Of a DNA stretch of 5,647 bases, positions 4,653-5,647 are shown piece by piece. The notes under the pieces are model-generated. The model did no database searches and was not told where the DNA came from. It worked only from the letters and a program-made list of their open reading frames with translations. The translations under genes and the position numbers were made by a program. Origin of the DNA: Pseudomonadota bacterium (lineage in GTDB: Bacteria > Pseudomonadota > Gammaproteobacteria > Steroidobacterales > Steroidobacteraceae); NCBI GenBank assembly GCA_021808035.1, contig JAKBCG010000176.1:1-5647 (forward strand), read 5' to 3'. Every line of letters begins with the position of its first letter. Position 1 is the stretch's first letter.

Positions 4653-5647
4653 ATGAGGCGGACCGCATCCCGATGGCCTTGGTTGCTGTGCGCGTGGGTC
4701 GCGAGCGTGGTACCCGCCCATGCGGTCGCATTGCGCCAGATCCGTCTATGGTCGAGTCCGAGCGGGACCCGGGTCGTGCTGGATCTCTCCGGTCGGACGG
4801 ACCACGACCTGTTCCTGCTGCGCCATCCGGATCGGGTCGTGATAGACCTGCGGCGAACTCGGATGAGTCCGCGCGCGCTGGGGGTGCCTGCCGGTGCGGG
4901 TCTCGTCCGCGACGTGCGCTACGCGCAACGGCCGGGCGGGATCCTGCGGGTCGTGCTCGACCTGCGGGCGGCCGCGGCCGCGAAGAGCGTCCTGCGTCCT
5001 CCGAACGAGCATGACGGCTATCGCATCGTCGTCGATCTGTCCGGTCGGACGGCGCGCGCGATCCCCGCGACCGTGATCCATGCGCCTCACCGCGGCCGCG
5101 ACGTCGTGATCGCGGTCGATCCCGGCCACGGCGGCATCGACCCGGGCGCGACCGGCATATACGGCACCCACGAGAAGGACGTCGTGCTTGCGATCGGCCG
5201 TGACCTCGCCGCCGACATCGATGCCCAACCCGGGATGCGGGCGTACATGACGAGGGACGGCGACTATTTCGTGCCCTTGCGGGAACGGATGCGCAAGGCA
5301 CGCGCGCACGACGCCGATCTGTTCGTGTCGATCCACGCCGACTCGATCCGTGATCACAACGTCGCCGGCGCGTCCGTGTACATCCTGTCGCGGCGGGGCG
5401 CGACCGACGAGGCGGCCCGCTGGCTCGCGGAACGGGAAAACGCGTCCGACCTGATCGGCGGCGTCTCGCTCGAGAACAAGAGTCCGGTGCTCGCGTCGGT
5501 GTTGCTCGACCTGTCCCAGTCGGCGTCGATGACCGAGAGCGAGCAGGCGGCGCAGGACGTGCTGCACGCGCTCGAACGCGTCGGGCAGGTCCATTACGAC
5601 CGGGTGCAGCAGGCGCGATTCGTCGTGCTGAAATCGCCCGACATTCC
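4653..5647 (+). CDS. amiB: N-acetylmuramoyl-L-alanine amidase, AmiB/AmiC type (3' end outside window)
   Basis: This periplasmic zinc amidase cuts the lactyl-amide bond between N-acetylmuramic acid and the stem peptide, splitting septal peptidoglycan during division. The first 331 residues are visible. They begin with a signal peptide: a basic MRRTASR, a hydrophobic stretch to about residue 20, and a likely cleavage after PAHA at residue 24. An AMIN domain follows (about 26-135; VVLDLSGRT, DRVVIDLRRT, LRVVLDLR), which in relatives targets peptidoglycan or the septum. The Amidase_3 domain starts near 150 with VIAVDPGHGGIDPGA; the zinc ligands visible are H159, E174 (THEKD) and H228 (SIHAD). The insert at about 262-295 (ENASDLIGG to SQSASM) corresponds to the inhibitory helix that EnvC/NlpD-type activators displace. 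The catalytic C-terminal glutamate and any LysM domain lie beyond the edge, so AmiB and AmiC cannot be told apart by domains; the position after tsaE favours amiB. The twin Arg is too weak for a confident Tat call. No clear Shine-Dalgarno sequence precedes the ATG. Confidence 0.94.
   Translation, partial: MRRTASRWPWLLCAWVASVVPAHAVALRQIRLWSSPSGTRVVLDLSGRTDHDLFLLRHPDRVVIDLRRTRMSPRALGVPAGAGLVRDVRYAQRPGGILRVVLDLRAAAAAKSVLRPPNEHDGYRIVVDLSGRTARAIPATVIHAPHRGRDVVIAVDPGHGGIDPGATGIYGTHEKDVVLAIGRDLAADIDAQPGMRAYMTRDGDYFVPLRERMRKARAHDADLFVSIHADSIRDHNVAGASVYILSRRGATDEAARWLAERENASDLIGGVSLENKSPVLASVLLDLSQSASMTESEQAAQDVLHALERVGQVHYDRVQQARFVVLKSPDI

Noticed and set aside
4622..5014. A plus-strand 130-codon frame starting just after tsaE
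   Set aside because: It overlaps the amidase start in another frame, is Arg/Gly/Ser-rich and matches nothing; the amidase frame from 4653 is clearly coding.
4746..5594. A 282-codon minus-strand open frame opposite the amidase
   Set aside because: It is rich in His, Arg and Asp as expected of the reverse of GC-rich coding DNA; the plus strand has signal peptide, AMIN and zinc-site motifs.

Overview
The window is ordinary GC-rich chromosomal DNA, most likely from a gammaproteobacterium. The gene content points there: pcnB next to folK, and queG, tsaE and an AMIN-type amidase clustered together, are gammaproteobacterial neighbourhoods, and the PcnB, QueG and TsaE proteins read closely like their E. 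coli counterparts. I cannot place it lower than class. Coding density is near total. I see no RNA genes, mobile elements, CRISPR arrays or long repeats, and no stretch over 300 bases lacks a gene.

Left block (1-3033, + strand): the 3' part of pcnB (poly(A) polymerase I), folK (HPPK, folate synthesis), a deoxynucleoside kinase, and a PanC-family gene. The genes touch or overlap (folK starts on the pcnB stop; the kinase overlaps the folK end by 20 bases; 11 bases separate kinase and PanC-like gene), which suggests one translationally coupled operon. In related genomes this slot usually holds panB-panC. Here panB is absent and the PanC-like protein keeps the fold landmarks and HxGH motif but has lost many residues known to be needed for pantothenate synthetase activity. 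This is the main discovery candidate.

Right block: queG (epoxyqueuosine reductase, - strand) runs toward the PanC-like gene and overlaps its end by 30 bases. At its other end queG meets tsaE (+ strand; tRNA t6A biosynthesis ATPase) head to head, with one base between the annotated start codons. A perfect TATAAT lies inside the first codons of queG, just upstream of tsaE. tsaE is followed by a periplasmic N-acetylmuramoyl-L-alanine amidase (signal peptide, AMIN domain, zinc amidase) that runs off the right edge. The last dozen tsaE codons are AT-rich and contain a second TATAAT at the right place to serve the amidase.

Functionally the window mixes RNA decay (pcnB), folate and nucleotide metabolism (folK, kinase), two tRNA anticodon-loop modification steps (queG at position 34, tsaE at position 37) and cell-wall splitting at division (amidase). 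No dedicated multi-gene novel system is visible; the unusual items are the divergent PanC homologue and the compressed regulatory architecture around tsaE.
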